Positions 32,802-42,196 of a DNA stretch of 64,000 nucleotides are shown here, piece by piece. Position 1 is the stretch's first letter; each line of letters opens with the position of its first letter. A program made the translations under genes and the position numbers. Origin of the DNA: an uncultured Porphyromonadaceae bacterium. Lineage in GTDB: Bacteria; Bacteroidota; Bacteroidia; Bacteroidales; Muribaculaceae. A model generated the notes under the pieces. The model was not told the origin of the DNA and made no database searches. It saw nothing but the letters and a program-made list of their open reading frames with translations. Where the stretch lies: positions 43,511 to 107,510 of the forward strand of contig UQKE01000002.1 in the NCBI GenBank assembly GCA_900541555.1, written 5' to 3'.

Positions 32802-33471
32802 TGTTTTCCACAAGAGCTTGCCATAGATTGTCGTTTGGCACGGGAGCGGAAACATCTATTGTGTCGCCCGATACAGGATGCGTGAACTTGATGCGGTGTG
32901 ATTGCAGTGAAATGCCTTTATCCGGATTGCTGCGACGGTCTCCATATTTCAAGTCGCCTCGGATCGGGCAGCCCATGGCTGCCAATTGCACGCGTATTTG
33001 ATGTTTTCTTCCGGTGTGCAATCGAATCTCCAACAAATAGTAATAGTCGGTATGCGATAGAACTTTGTAGTCCAGCACAGCGCGTGCCGCCCCTTCGCGT
33101 GGCATTTTGCTTGCATAGGATTTGTTGTTGCGTTCTACCGTTGATATATAATCAATTAAAGTGTCTTCCTTTTTAGGCGGTTGAAACCGTGTGATCGCCC
33201 AATACACTTTTTCGACTTCTCTATTTTGAAACATCCGGTTCATGCGGGAAAGAGCCTTGCTGGTTTTGGCAAAAACCACCAATCCACTTACCGGCCTGTC
33301 GAGACGATGTATCACTCCGCAGAATACATTTCCCGGTTTCCGGTATTTTTCTTTCAAGTAGTTTTTGATTAAGTCGGACAAAGGCGTGTCGCCGGTCTTG
33401 TCGCCTTGCACGATTTCTCCCGCAGCTTTGTTGACAATGATCAGATGGTTGTCTTCGTAGACGATTTCCAT
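32788..33471 (-). CDS. RluA-family 23S rRNA/tRNA pseudouridine synthase
   Basis: A 227-residue pseudouridine synthase. The catalytic-Asp motif is VIHRLDRPVSGLVVFAKTSKA; later motifs are YYLLEIRLHTGRKHQIRVQLAAMGCPIRGDLKYG. There is no N-terminal S4 domain, so it is the short RluA/RluC-like class; the exact uridine target is unknown. It lies 17 bp downstream of recQ on the same strand. Confidence 0.92.
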   Translation of the reverse strand: MEIVYEDNHLIIVNKAAGEIVQGDKTGDTPLSDLIKNYLKEKYRKPGNVFCGVIHRLDRPVSGLVVFAKTSKALSRMNRMFQNREVEKVYWAITRFQPPKKEDTLIDYISTVERNNKSYASKMPREGAARAVLDYKVLSHTDYYYLLEIRLHTGRKHQIRVQLAAMGCPIRGDLKYGDRRSNPDKGISLQSHRIKFTHPVSGDTIDVSAPVPNDNLWQALVENINSK

Positions 33472-33488
33472 TTAGACGTCGTGTTTGG

Positions 33489-35672
33489 CTAATTCCCCAT
33501 TTCGGAAATAAATTTCACTCGAACAAGGCGAATTTCGTCCTCGGTGTAATCGCCGCCAAGTTCTTGGATTGCTGTTTCAAGGTCGTCGCTTTCGCTTTCT
33601 TTGAAATAGTCGAAAATATCATCCAAATGGTCTTCGTCCATCACCTCGTTTAAAAAATAATCTATATTGATTTTTGTTCCCGAGTAGACAATGGCCTCTA
33701 TTTCGTCGAGCAGTTCCCCGAATTCCAATCCTTTTGATTCAGCAAGCTCGTCGAGCGCAATCTTTCTGTCAATGCCTTGTATGATTGAGATTTTCAATTT
33801 GCTTTTGTTGGCAACTGTTCGAACACGAAGATCTTCCGGACGTTCGATTTCGTTTTCTTCCACATGAGTTTTTATCACTTTGATAAATTCCTCGCCATAA
33901 CGTTTCGCTTTGCCTGCGCCTACGCCTTGTATCGTTTGAAGCTCTTCCAATGTAATTGGATATGTGGTTGCCATGCCTTCAAGTGATATGTCTTGGAATA
34001 TGACGTATGGCGGCAATTCCAACTGTTTGGCTATCTTTTTCCTTAAATCTTTCAGTATTGAGTACAATTCAGGATCAACGGCGCTTGTCCCGCCACCTTT
34101 CAATGTGATGGAATCGTCATCGTCGCCCTCATATTCGCGATCTTCAACGATTTTGAAGGTTTTTGGATTTTTCAAGAAATTGTGCCCTATTTCAGTCACT
34201 TTCAACAGACCGTAATTTTCAATTTCTTTATCCAAGTACCCGGAGATTGTGGCTTGATAAATCACGGCACTCAAGAATTTCTCGGAAACCGACTTCATGC
34301 AACCAAAAGATTCAAGTTGGTCATGCTTGTATGCCTTTATCTTTTGAGATGATTCGCCTCGCAAGATGCTAATTATGTAATCGGATTTAAACTTCTCCTT
34401 TAATGCAAGGACAGTCTCAATGACGGCGCATAATTCTTCTTTTGCTTCAACTTTCTTTTTGGGGTTTAAGCAATTGTCGCAATTTCCGCAGTTGTCGTTT
34501 TTATACTCTTCTCCGAAATAGTATAATAATGTTTTCCTTCGGCATACTGAAGATTCGCAATAAGCGGCAGTTTCCAAAAGCAATTGTTTTCCGATTTCTT
34601 GTTCAGCAATCGGCTTCCCTTGCATGAATTTTTCCAATTTTTGCAAATCTTTGCTTGTATAGAACGCAATGCATTGCCCTTCTCCGCCATCGCGTCCTGC
34701 ACGTCCCGTTTCTTGATAGTATCCTTCAAGGCTTTTGGGGACATCGTAGTGGATGACATACCTGACATCCGGCTTGTCTATTCCCATGCCAAATGCAATG
34801 GTGGCAACAATTACATCCACCTTTTCCATCAAAAAAGCATCTTGGTTCTGACTGCGTTGCGTGCTGTCCATGCCGGCGTGGTAAGGAAGCGCTTTTATGT
34901 CGTTTAGCACCAATGTTTCTGCCAGCTCTTCTACTTTTTTCCGGCTTAAACAATAGATGATGCCCGATTTGCCTTCTTGCGATTTGATGTAACGAATGAT
35001 TTCTTTGTCGACATTTTTCGTTTTGGGGCGAATTTCATAATAAAGATTGGGGCGATTAAACGACGATTTGAAAACCTTGGCATTTTGCATTCCAAGGTTC
35101 TTTTGAATGTCGTGCTGAACTTTCGGCGTCGCGGTAGCGGTTAGCGCAATTACCGGATGAATCCCTATCGCATTGATAATTGGACGTATTCTGCGATATT
35201 CGGGACGGAAATCATGACCCCACTCGGATATGCAATGAGCTTCGTCGACCGCATAAAAAGAAATGGGAACTGTCGACAAAAAATCGATATTTTCCTCTTT
35301 GGTCAAAGATTCGGGAGCGACATATAGCAATTTGGTTTTTCCGCTGACAATATCGGCTTTGACTCGTTCGATTGATGCTTTATTCAAAGACGAGTTTAAA
35401 AAATGAGCAATGCCGTCGTCTTCTCCGAAATTGCGCATTGCGTCTACTTGGTTTTTCATCAATGCAATCAACGGAGAAATGACAATTGCCGTCCCTTCCA
35501 TTAACAATGAAGGCAACTGATAGCACAGAGATTTGCCTCCTCCGGTGGGCATCAAGACGAACGTATCGTTGCCCGCTAAAAGATTCTTGATTATTTCTTC
35601 TTGGTCGCCTTTGAAGGTGTCGAATCCGAAATAATTTTTCAATTCTGTCCTTAAATCAGTTTTTGCTGTCAT
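33489..35672 (-). CDS. recQ: ATP-dependent DNA helicase RecQ
   Basis: A 727-residue RecQ. Walker A is PTGGGKSLCYQLP; the DEAH box is VDEAHCISEWGHDFRPEYRRI. Motif VI is QETGRAGRDG. The RQC zinc site has CRRKTLLYYFGE and CGNCDNC, and an HRDC domain (LYSILKDLRKKIAKQLELPPYVIF) follows. An extra 120 residues at the C-terminus, including helix-turn-helix-like repeats, are common in Bacteroidetes RecQ. It unwinds branched DNA during repair. Located in the clpP-clpX-recQ order. Confidence 0.95.
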   Translation of the reverse strand: MTAKTDLRTELKNYFGFDTFKGDQEEIIKNLLAGNDTFVLMPTGGGKSLCYQLPSLLMEGTAIVISPLIALMKNQVDAMRNFGEDDGIAHFLNSSLNKASIERVKADIVSGKTKLLYVAPESLTKEENIDFLSTVPISFYAVDEAHCISEWGHDFRPEYRRIRPIINAIGIHPVIALTATATPKVQHDIQKNLGMQNAKVFKSSFNRPNLYYEIRPKTKNVDKEIIRYIKSQEGKSGIIYCLSRKKVEELAETLVLNDIKALPYHAGMDSTQRSQNQDAFLMEKVDVIVATIAFGMGIDKPDVRYVIHYDVPKSLEGYYQETGRAGRDGGEGQCIAFYTSKDLQKLEKFMQGKPIAEQEIGKQLLLETAAYCESSVCRRKTLLYYFGEEYKNDNCGNCDNCLNPKKKVEAKEELCAVIETVLALKEKFKSDYIISILRGESSQKIKAYKHDQLESFGCMKSVSEKFLSAVIYQATISGYLDKEIENYGLLKVTEIGHNFLKNPKTFKIVEDREYEGDDDDSITLKGGGTSAVDPELYSILKDLRKKIAKQLELPPYVIFQDISLEGMATTYPITLEELQTIQGVGAGKAKRYGEEFIKVIKTHVEENEIERPEDLRVRTVANKSKLKISIIQGIDRKIALDELAESKGLEFGELLDEIEAIVYSGTKINIDYFLNEVMDEDHLDDIFDYFKESESDDLETAIQELGGDYTEDEIRLVRVKFISEMGN

Positions 35673-35758
35673 AGCCTTTTCTTGTTTTGAAATACAAATC
35701 GCATATAGACAAAGTTATAAATCAATTGGCAAAACGCAAAGGTTTATTTGAATTAATT

Positions 35759-37018
35759 TTAGTCGCGGAGCAAATCCATGTTGGCTTTTGCCAATTTTTC
35801 TTGCGCATAATCTTTGGTTACTGTGAATTTCTTTTTCTTGGTCGAAGGGGTTTCATACATGGCGTCTATTACAATTGTTTCCGTCAACGCTCGCAACCCT
35901 CGTGCTCCAAGTTTGTATTCAATGGATTTGTCGACAATCAAGTCTAACGCATCATCTGTAAAATCTAGTTCGACGCCATCCATGGCAAACAGTTTCTTAT
36001 ATTGTTTGATTATGGCGTTTTTAGGTTCGGTCAGGATGCGTTTCAGCGCGTTTCTGTCGAGCGGCTCTAAATTTGTCAAGATTGGCAATCGTCCGATTAT
36101 TTCCGGAATTAAGCCAAAAGCCCTCAAGTCTTGCGGCGCGACATATTTGATGAGATTGTCCCGTTGGTGCTTTCTTGAAACATTGTCGGTGCCGAACCCT
36201 ACGACGTAGGTGTTTAATCGTTGGGCTATTTTTCTCTCGATACCTTCGAATGCCCCTCCGCAAATGAAAAGAATATTTTTTGTGTCGACCGGTATCATTT
36301 TTTGTTCCGGATGTTTTCTGCCACCTGCCGGCGGCACATTGACAACCGAGCCTTCGAGCAGTTTCAACAATCCTTGTTGAACTCCTTCTCCGCTGACATC
36401 GCGTGTGATAGAAGGATTGTCGCCTTTTCTTGCTATTTTGTCGATTTCATCGATAAATACAATTCCTCGTTCAGCTTGTTTGACATCGTAGTCGCATGCT
36501 TGCAACAGCCGTACCAACAAGCTTTCGATGTCTTCTCCCACGTATCCGGCTTCCGTCAGCACGGTTGCATCCACGATGGCGAAAGGAACATTCAGCAAGC
36601 GTGCAATTGTCTTGGCCAGCAATGTTTTGCCAGTGCCGGTCGGCCCAACCATTATGATATTGCTTTTTTCTATTTCCACGCTGTCGTCGGTCGGTTGCAA
36701 TAGTCGTTTGTAGTGGTTGTATACGGCCACTGCCAAATATTTTTTTGCTTGTGATTGCCCGATGACATATTCATCCAAATAGTCAACAATGTCTTTTGGC
36801 TTGGGGATGTCGGTCAGTTTGATATTATTGTTGGAAGAAGCCTTTTTGGCGTGATTCTCAAGATACGGTTGCAGCATGGAATATGCTTGTTCGACGCAAT
36901 TGTCGCAAATGGCGCCATCTCCGTTCAAGGTCGGAATAAAAAATAAAGCATCTTCTTGCGATCGTCCGCAAAAACTGCAATGGTGGGTAGGGCCTCCGTT
37001 GTTTTTTCCTTTTGTCAT
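35759..37018 (-). CDS. clpX: ATP-dependent Clp protease ATP-binding subunit ClpX
   Basis: A 419-residue ClpX. The N-terminal zinc-binding domain has [14 protein letters not shown] and CDNCVEQAY. The AAA+ module has [31 protein letters not shown] and the [13 protein letters not shown] loop; [10 protein letters not shown] is the sensor-2 region. It unfolds tagged proteins and feeds them to ClpP. It overlaps clpP by 4 bp (ATGA). Confidence 0.97.
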   Translation of the reverse strand: MTKGKNNGGPTHHCSFCGRSQEDALFFIPTLNGDGAICDNCVEQAYSMLQPYLENHAKKASSNNNIKLTDIPKPKDIVDYLDEYVIGQSQAKKYLAVAVYNHYKRLLQPTDDSVEIEKSNIIMVGPTGTGKTLLAKTIARLLNVPFAIVDATVLTEAGYVGEDIESLLVRLLQACDYDVKQAERGIVFIDEIDKIARKGDNPSITRDVSGEGVQQGLLKLLEGSVVNVPPAGGRKHPEQKMIPVDTKNILFICGGAFEGIERKIAQRLNTYVVGFGTDNVSRKHQRDNLIKYVAPQDLRAFGLIPEIIGRLPILTNLEPLDRNALKRILTEPKNAIIKQYKKLFAMDGVELDFTDDALDLIVDKSIEYKLGARGLRALTETIVIDAMYETPSTKKKKFTVTKDYAQEKLAKANMDLLRD

Positions 37019-37692
37019 TCTTTTGTCGTTTCTCGTTGCATTACGCTGTCAATCATTCCATATTCTTTGGCTTCTATGGCTGTCATCCAATAGTCGCGAT
37101 CGCTGTCTTTTTCCACTTTTTTGTATGGGACACCTGAATGGTTGGAAATGATTGTGTACAATTCCTTTTTTAGTTTTTGTATTTCGCGTGCGGTGATTTC
37201 GATATCCGACGCTTGTCCTTGCGCGCCTCCCATCGGCTGATGAATCATCACTCGCGAATGGTTGAGGGCGAATCGCTTTCCTTTTTCTCCGGCAACAAGC
37301 AAAACGGCAGCCATGGATGCCGCAATGCCGGTACAAATTGTCGTAACGTCGCTGGATATGTATTGCATTGTGTCGTAAATGCCCAAACCTGCATAAACCG
37401 AACCGCCCGGAGAATTGATGTATATTTTGATGTCTTTTTCCGGATCGGAAGAATCTAAATACAATAATTGTGCTTGTATCACATTTGCCGTGTAGTCGTC
37501 AATTTGAGTTCCCAAAAATATGATTCGGTCCATCATTAATCGTGAGAACACGTCCATTTGCGCTACATTGAGTTGCCGCTCTTCAATGATGGTGGGAGAA
37601 ATATAGCTGCTGGTTATTTTCATGTAATCGTCGACAGCATGCCCGTTAAATCCTAAATGCTTTACGGCAAAGTCTCTAAAATCATTTTTCAT
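37015..37692 (-). CDS. clpP: ATP-dependent Clp protease proteolytic subunit ClpP
   Basis: A 225-residue ClpP. The nucleophile lies in [19 protein letters not shown] (Ser of SMAA), and the His in [20 protein letters not shown]. It starts [16 protein letters not shown] choose the ATG at 37692 over a GTG at 37701. An N-terminal extension of about 25 residues is normal for Bacteroidetes. Trigger factor, usually just upstream in related genomes, is absent. Confidence 0.95.
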   Translation of the reverse strand: MKNDFRDFAVKHLGFNGHAVDDYMKITSSYISPTIIEERQLNVAQMDVFSRLMMDRIIFLGTQIDDYTANVIQAQLLYLDSSDPEKDIKIYINSPGGSVYAGLGIYDTMQYISSDVTTICTGIAASMAAVLLVAGEKGKRFALNHSRVMIHQPMGGAQGQASDIEITAREIQKLKKELYTIISNHSGVPYKKVEKDSDRDYWMTAIEAKEYGMIDSVMQRETTKE

Positions 37693-37742
37693 TTTGTTCA
37701 CTTTTATATATTGAGTTCACAGAATCCATGCTTTCTTTGATA

Positions 37743-37773
37743 CAAAAATAATCATTCTTGGCTGTCTTTAAAA
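37743..37773 (-). promoter_or_regulatory. Promoter of clpP-clpX
   Basis: Minus strand: TTTT (37770-37773) as an imperfect -33, 19-nt spacer, TATTTTTG (37743-37750). Confidence 0.55.
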
Positions 37774-37866
37774 GCAAATACTTGAAAAAACAACACTTCA
37801 TTTCTTTTTTACGCATTGTTTCAAAACAAATTGAGCAAGCATGTTCGTTTTTCTGACAGCTCGCAT

Positions 37867-37874
37867 TATCTTTG
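37867..37874 (+). promoter_or_regulatory. -7 box for the secreted protein at 37.9 kb
   Basis: TATCTTTG, 22 bp before the ATG at 37897, no clear -33. The preceding TTTCTG and GCTCGCAT resemble the uvrD promoter region, which may or may not be significant. Confidence 0.5.
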
Positions 37875-37896
37875 TAATTCTACTAATTTGAACGAG

Positions 37897-38988
37897 ATGA
37901 GAATTTATTTTGGCATATTGTTCTTGGCGAGTTGCTTTTTAGCAAAGGGAGAATATGTGTATCGCGATTTTTTGACAGGATTTCAAGATATGTCGCAATA
38001 TTGCTCGGCCGATGGCTATATACGCATGGACAATCAATCGGATTCTACCTTATTTGAATGTCAGGAGTATGATATTCGAAATAGGCATTTTGAATATACC
38101 GTATGGATGAACGACGGCGAAGAGCCATCGACCAAAAATCGTTTTTTGCAGTCATCCTGCCCTACCGCGTCTTTTGGGCTGGTGTGGAATTTTGTAGATG
38201 ATAAAAACTATTATGCAGCATCTTTTTCCCGCATTGTAGAGAATAATTACGATGAAGTAGCAAGAAACCAATATTTTAAACTGGTTATTAAAAAGGTATC
38301 AAATGGGGAATGTTCGGTTTTAAGCGAAAAAGAAATAAAATCGGGCGTAACTCCCGATCCTTATGAATACAATGCTTTCAGAATTGAATATGATGGCCAG
38401 ACCTTGTCTGTTTCAGTTGGCAATGCGACGTTGGGCACTGTTTATTCTTCAAGGATGGAATTGCCGGACACGTCTCAAATCGGATATTTTGCAGGGGAAG
38501 GATGCTCGTTGAAAGTCAAAAGAATTTGTTATGAGGACTCTCCTATTCCGCAATTGCTGTTTGCAACAAATTATTCCAAAGAGTGGCTTGACAAAAAGAT
38601 GGCAGAAAGTTCCGATCCAATTGAAGGCTATTGGATATATTTGGATAGGAGTACAGATGATCGTTTTTTTGAGTTGGGTGGCAAATACACGATAGCAATC
38701 ATTAAGGAAGATGCCGATTACAATGTGCTTTATGTCGATGGCGCAGAGCTATATTCCGGATATTGGATTCCATATATGAGCAAAGGCCGCCTTTCCGAAA
38801 CGCCATTTGTGGGGCATTTCGATTTAGAATGGCATGATGCCATGAAAAACATAATTGACGATGAGACGTATGCCGTCTTGTCCGACTTCGTGCTGACGCT
38901 CCATTTCCCTATCCAAAAATCACAAGTCAGATTTAGAAAGTTGAATCCTTCTTATGATTCCCCGTTGGGCGACAATGCGAATCATTAA
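37897..38988 (+). CDS. Secreted protein of unknown function
   Basis: A 363-residue exported protein with a signal peptide (YFGILFLASCFLAKG). The mature part looks beta-rich. Residues about 60-210 (ASFGLVWNFVDDKNYYAASF, FRIEYDGQTLSVSVG, IGYFAGEGCSLKVKRICYE) have the rhythm of a LamG/concanavalin-like jelly roll. The second half (GYWIYLDRSTDDRFFELGGKYTIAIIKE) looks like a separate beta domain. No catalytic motif is recognised. I start at 37897 because the 27 codons before it cover the promoter. It faces thrA, ending 8 bp from its 3' end. Confidence 0.78.
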   Translation: MRIYFGILFLASCFLAKGEYVYRDFLTGFQDMSQYCSADGYIRMDNQSDSTLFECQEYDIRNRHFEYTVWMNDGEEPSTKNRFLQSSCPTASFGLVWNFVDDKNYYAASFSRIVENNYDEVARNQYFKLVIKKVSNGECSVLSEKEIKSGVTPDPYEYNAFRIEYDGQTLSVSVGNATLGTVYSSRMELPDTSQIGYFAGEGCSLKVKRICYEDSPIPQLLFATNYSKEWLDKKMAESSDPIEGYWIYLDRSTDDRFFELGGKYTIAIIKEDADYNVLYVDGAELYSGYWIPYMSKGRLSETPFVGHFDLEWHDAMKNIIDDETYAVLSDFVLTLHFPIQKSQVRFRKLNPSYDSPLGDNANH

Positions 38989-38996
38989 GGCGGCAC

Positions 38997-41432
38997 TTAT
39001 CGGATATTTGCAATGCTGATGATGTCGGCAAACACTCCGGCTGCTGTCACTTCTGCGCCGGCGCCATATCCCTTGATTTCCATTGGATAGTCTTTGTATC
39101 GATCGGTCGTGATTAGAATGACATTATTGCTGCTTTCCAATGCGTAAAACGGATTGGAGCGGTCAACTTCTTGAATGCCTACTTCCGCTTTGCCATTTTC
39201 TAATTTTGCGACAAAACGAAACCGTTTGTTTTCATGTTCGGCAGATTGCCGTTTTTTTTCGAACTCGTCGTCAAACGATTTGATGTTGGCAAAAAAGTCG
39301 GACAAACTTCCGTCCATTAAACTCTCCGGAATAATTGGGCGTTTTGCAACTTCTTCAACTTCAATTTTATATCCGGATTCCCTCGAAAGTATTACCAACT
39401 TGCGGATTACGTCTTTGCCGCTTAGGTCTTCCCGTGGATCGGGCTCGCTGTATCCGGCATCCATTGCCATGCGAATTGCTTGGCTTAGACGGATGTCTTT
39501 GCTTAAAATGTTGAATATGTAATTCAATGTGCCGGAAAGCACGGCTTCTATTTTTAAAATCCGGTCTCCTGAATTTATCAAGCTGTTGATGGTGTTGATG
39601 ATTGGCAGTCCGGCCCCGACATTTGTCTCAAATAAGAATTTCACATCTTTTTTTCTTGCCACTTGTTTTAGGTTGGCATATTCAGAATAGGCCGAAGATG
39701 CTGCTATTTTGTTGGCAGCTACGATGTTGACATTGTGCGACAAGAGCGTTGCATAAAGGTCCGATATTTGGGGATTTGCCGTGCAATCGACAAATACAGA
39801 ATTAAAGATGTTCATTTTAACCACTTCTTCGCAGATAATTTCCGGCGAAGTCGGTTTACCACATTCTGTCAATGATTTGTGGTAGTCGTTTATGTCAATT
39901 CCATTTCTGTCAAAGATGCACGAACGGGAATTGGAAATGCCGACCACGTTAAGGCGCAAAGCTTTGTCTTTCTTCAATTTTTCTTGTTGGCGCCTGATTT
40001 GTTCTATCAAATATCGCCCAACATGTCCTGTGCCGATGATGAATAAGTTCAATACTTGGCACTCTGATAAGAAAAAAGAGTCGTGGATGACGTTCAACGC
40101 TTTTCGTAGGCTTTTCCCGTCTACGACAAAGGAAATGTTCATTTCCGATGCGCCTTGCGCGCATGCTACGACGTTGATGCCATTTTTGCCTAACGTATTG
40201 AATAGTTTGCCGGCCACTCCGGGTGTATGCTTCATGTTCTCTCCGACTACTGCAACCGTGGCCAAGCCGGATTCTGCTTCAATGCTTGTTATTTCCCCGA
40301 CCGACAATTCTTTGGCAAATTCATTTCGCAATACTTTTACTGCATTTGCTGCATCGCATTCTTTTACGGCAAATGTCGTATTGTGTTCCGATGATGATTG
40401 CGCTACCAAGAATACGCTGATTCCATTTTTTGCCAATGTGTTGAATATTCTGGAATTTACGCCTATCACTCCCACCATTCCTAAACCGGAAACTGTAACC
40501 AATGAAGTATCGTTGATTGATGATATTCCTTTGATTTCCCTTGTGTCTTGATCCGTAAAATCATCGGAGATCAATGTTCCGGGGGCTGTCGGGTTGAATG
40601 TGTTTTTAATTATAATGGGGATATTTTTGTGGTATACAGGATATATTGTCGGCGGATAGACCACTTTCGCTCCAAAGTTGCAAAGTTCCATGGCCTCTGC
40701 AAACGACAAATGGTCGATCACATAAGTTTTGCTGATTACACGAGGGTCTGCCGTCATAAACCCATCGACATCCGTCCATATTTCAAGCACTTGCGCATTT
40801 AAGCTTGCGGCAATGATGGCAGCCGTATAGTCGCTGCCTCCCCTGCCTAAATTCGTGATGTCGCCGCTTCCTTTGTCGGATGAGATGAAGCCGGGAACAA
40901 TAGCTATTTTTTCAGTGAAGTTTGCAAAGGTTTGATGGATCAATTGCTCTGTCAATTCAAAATCGACGACATGTTTGCCGAATCGGCATTCAGTTTTAAT
41001 AAAATCGCGCGAATCGAAAAGTGCTGCTTGTTCTATGACACGGCTGATGATGGCGGAAGAAAGCCGTTCTCCATAGCCGACGATTACATCCAAAGTGCGA
41101 GATGACAAATCCTTTATTAAGGCTACTCCTTTATAAATATTCCCTAATTCTTCCAGCAACGGAAGCATTGAGGAGAGCGTGTCGCTTTGTTTCGCCGGCG
41201 GAACAATGCTTTCGACCATCTTGATATGGCGATTTTTGATTTGCGCGAATTTTTCATGATAGTCAGCATTATTGGCCGCTAAATGCGCGGTGGAGATCAG
41301 CATGTCTGTCACTCCGCCTAATGCAGAGACAACAACGATTGCTTGATCCGTGATGTTGCTTACGATTTGTTTTACTTGTGTCAAACTTTCTGCCGTACCT
41401 ACCGACGTGCCACCAAATTTTAAAACTTTCAT
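38997..41432 (-). CDS. thrA: Bifunctional aspartokinase/homoserine dehydrogenase I
   Basis: An 811-residue fusion. The kinase part starts KVLKFGGTSVGTAE and has LGRGGSDYTAAIIAASL and IWTDVDGFMTADPRV. Two ACT regulatory modules cover about residues 315-460 (LVTVSGLGMVGVIGVNSRIF, TVAVVGENMKHTPGVAGKLF), and the dehydrogenase part has LFIIGTGHVGRYL and the catalytic EAVLSGTLNYIFN and DPREDLSGKDVIRKL. It feeds threonine, methionine and isoleucine synthesis. thrB and thrC are not adjacent. The ATG at 41432 is chosen because a promoter lies just upstream of it. Confidence 0.96.
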   Translation of the reverse strand: MKVLKFGGTSVGTAESLTQVKQIVSNITDQAIVVVSALGGVTDMLISTAHLAANNADYHEKFAQIKNRHIKMVESIVPPAKQSDTLSSMLPLLEELGNIYKGVALIKDLSSRTLDVIVGYGERLSSAIISRVIEQAALFDSRDFIKTECRFGKHVVDFELTEQLIHQTFANFTEKIAIVPGFISSDKGSGDITNLGRGGSDYTAAIIAASLNAQVLEIWTDVDGFMTADPRVISKTYVIDHLSFAEAMELCNFGAKVVYPPTIYPVYHKNIPIIIKNTFNPTAPGTLISDDFTDQDTREIKGISSINDTSLVTVSGLGMVGVIGVNSRIFNTLAKNGISVFLVAQSSSEHNTTFAVKECDAANAVKVLRNEFAKELSVGEITSIEAESGLATVAVVGENMKHTPGVAGKLFNTLGKNGINVVACAQGASEMNISFVVDGKSLRKALNVIHDSFFLSECQVLNLFIIGTGHVGRYLIEQIRRQQEKLKKDKALRLNVVGISNSRSCIFDRNGIDINDYHKSLTECGKPTSPEIICEEVVKMNIFNSVFVDCTANPQISDLYATLLSHNVNIVAANKIAASSAYSEYANLKQVARKKDVKFLFETNVGAGLPIINTINSLINSGDRILKIEAVLSGTLNYIFNILSKDIRLSQAIRMAMDAGYSEPDPREDLSGKDVIRKLVILSRESGYKIEVEEVAKRPIIPESLMDGSLSDFFANIKSFDDEFEKKRQSAEHENKRFRFVAKLENGKAEVGIQEVDRSNPFYALESSNNVILITTDRYKDYPMEIKGYGAGAEVTAAGVFADIISIANIR

Positions 41433-41455
41433 TGTTCCTATTGCAAAATTGACTG

Positions 41456-41485
41456 CAAAGGTAGTCATTTGCTTCGACATGGCAA
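41456..41485 (-). promoter_or_regulatory. Promoter of thrA
   Basis: Minus strand: TTG (41483-41485), 19-nt spacer, TACCTTTG (41456-41463), 23 bp before the ATG. Full-consensus promoter; it excludes the more upstream start. Confidence 0.78.
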
Positions 41486-41664
41486 TATTAAAATTTTAAA
41501 CCGTTATGCTTTCAGACAGTTCTGCACAAAAGCAGCAATCAATTTGCATGTCGTTATAAATTAATTAGATACAGACAAGTTGAAATTGCCGGCAAATTTA
41601 TTTAATGTTTCAGTTGCGGATTTCTAAACTTTATGTTTATTTAGCGCACAAAATCATGGCAGCA

Positions 41665-42048
41665 ATGGCGAAAGAACAATTTTCTCTTGAATATGACATG
41701 CGGAACACCCCGGTAGCATTGTTATGGTCGTATATAGCTACCGACAATGGCCTCAAAGAATGGTTTGCCGACGATGCGCGGACTGTCGACAAAGAAATCG
41801 TTCTTGAATGGAACGGCACGGAGCAAACAATTCAAATTGTGGGATTCCGTTCCGAAAAATTTATTCGCTATCATTGGAAAGACGATTCCGATAAATATTA
41901 TTTCGAACTGCGTATTTCTTCGTCGGAATTGACAGACAATGTCGCATTGACCGTGACAGACTGGGCTGAACCGGAAGAAGTGCAAGAAGCCAAAGATTTA
42001 TGGAACTACCAAATAGAAATTTTACAACGGATGTTAGGTTGTTATTAA
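41665..42048 (+). CDS. START-like domain protein (AHSA1/SRPBCC type)
   Basis: A 127-residue SRPBCC-fold protein: FSLEYDMRNTPVALLWSYIATDNGLKEWFADDA, then paired strands ending in RYHWKDD and a C-terminal helix DLWNYQIEILQRMLGC. This START-like family is near universal in Bacteroidales and is predicted to bind a hydrophobic ligand, function unknown. The ATG at 41665 begins the conserved part; 41656 and 41605 are alternatives. A perfect terminator follows. Confidence 0.82.
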   Translation: MAKEQFSLEYDMRNTPVALLWSYIATDNGLKEWFADDARTVDKEIVLEWNGTEQTIQIVGFRSEKFIRYHWKDDSDKYYFELRISSSELTDNVALTVTDWAEPEEVQEAKDLWNYQIEILQRMLGCY

Positions 42049-42056
42049 TAAAAACT

Positions 42057-42084
42057 CAGCGATGCCAATAGCATCGCTGTTTTA
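42057..42084 (+). terminator. Intrinsic terminator after the START-like gene
   Basis: CAGCGATGC (42057-42065) pairs perfectly with GCATCGCTG (42071-42079), followed by TTTTAATTT. Confidence 0.85.
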
Positions 42085-42160
42085 ATTTAATTGGGGAAAT
42101 TTTCGAGTGCGATTGCTTATTTCTTTGGGAATTTCCCATCCGCTTAAAGATTATTATTCG

Positions 42161-42168
42161 TAATTTTG
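42161..42168 (+). promoter_or_regulatory. -7 box for pta-ackA
   Basis: TAATTTTG, 28 bp before the pta ATG. No -33 TTG. An 8-bp inverted repeat (GGGAAATT 42095-42102, AATTTCCC 42130-42137) lies just upstream. Confidence 0.5.
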
Positions 42169-42196
42169 CCGTATAAAAACACAAACTATTAACATT

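Noticed and set aside
37820-37874. Possible third member of the promoter repeat family upstream of the 37.9 kb gene
   Set aside because: TTTCTG and GCTCG occur before TATCTTTG, but spacing differs and GCGTCTC is missing, so similarity may be chance.
39892-40551. A 219-codon frame antisense to thrA
   Set aside because: Shadow frame with Ser/Thr-rich composition; thrA motifs run through the region on the other strand.
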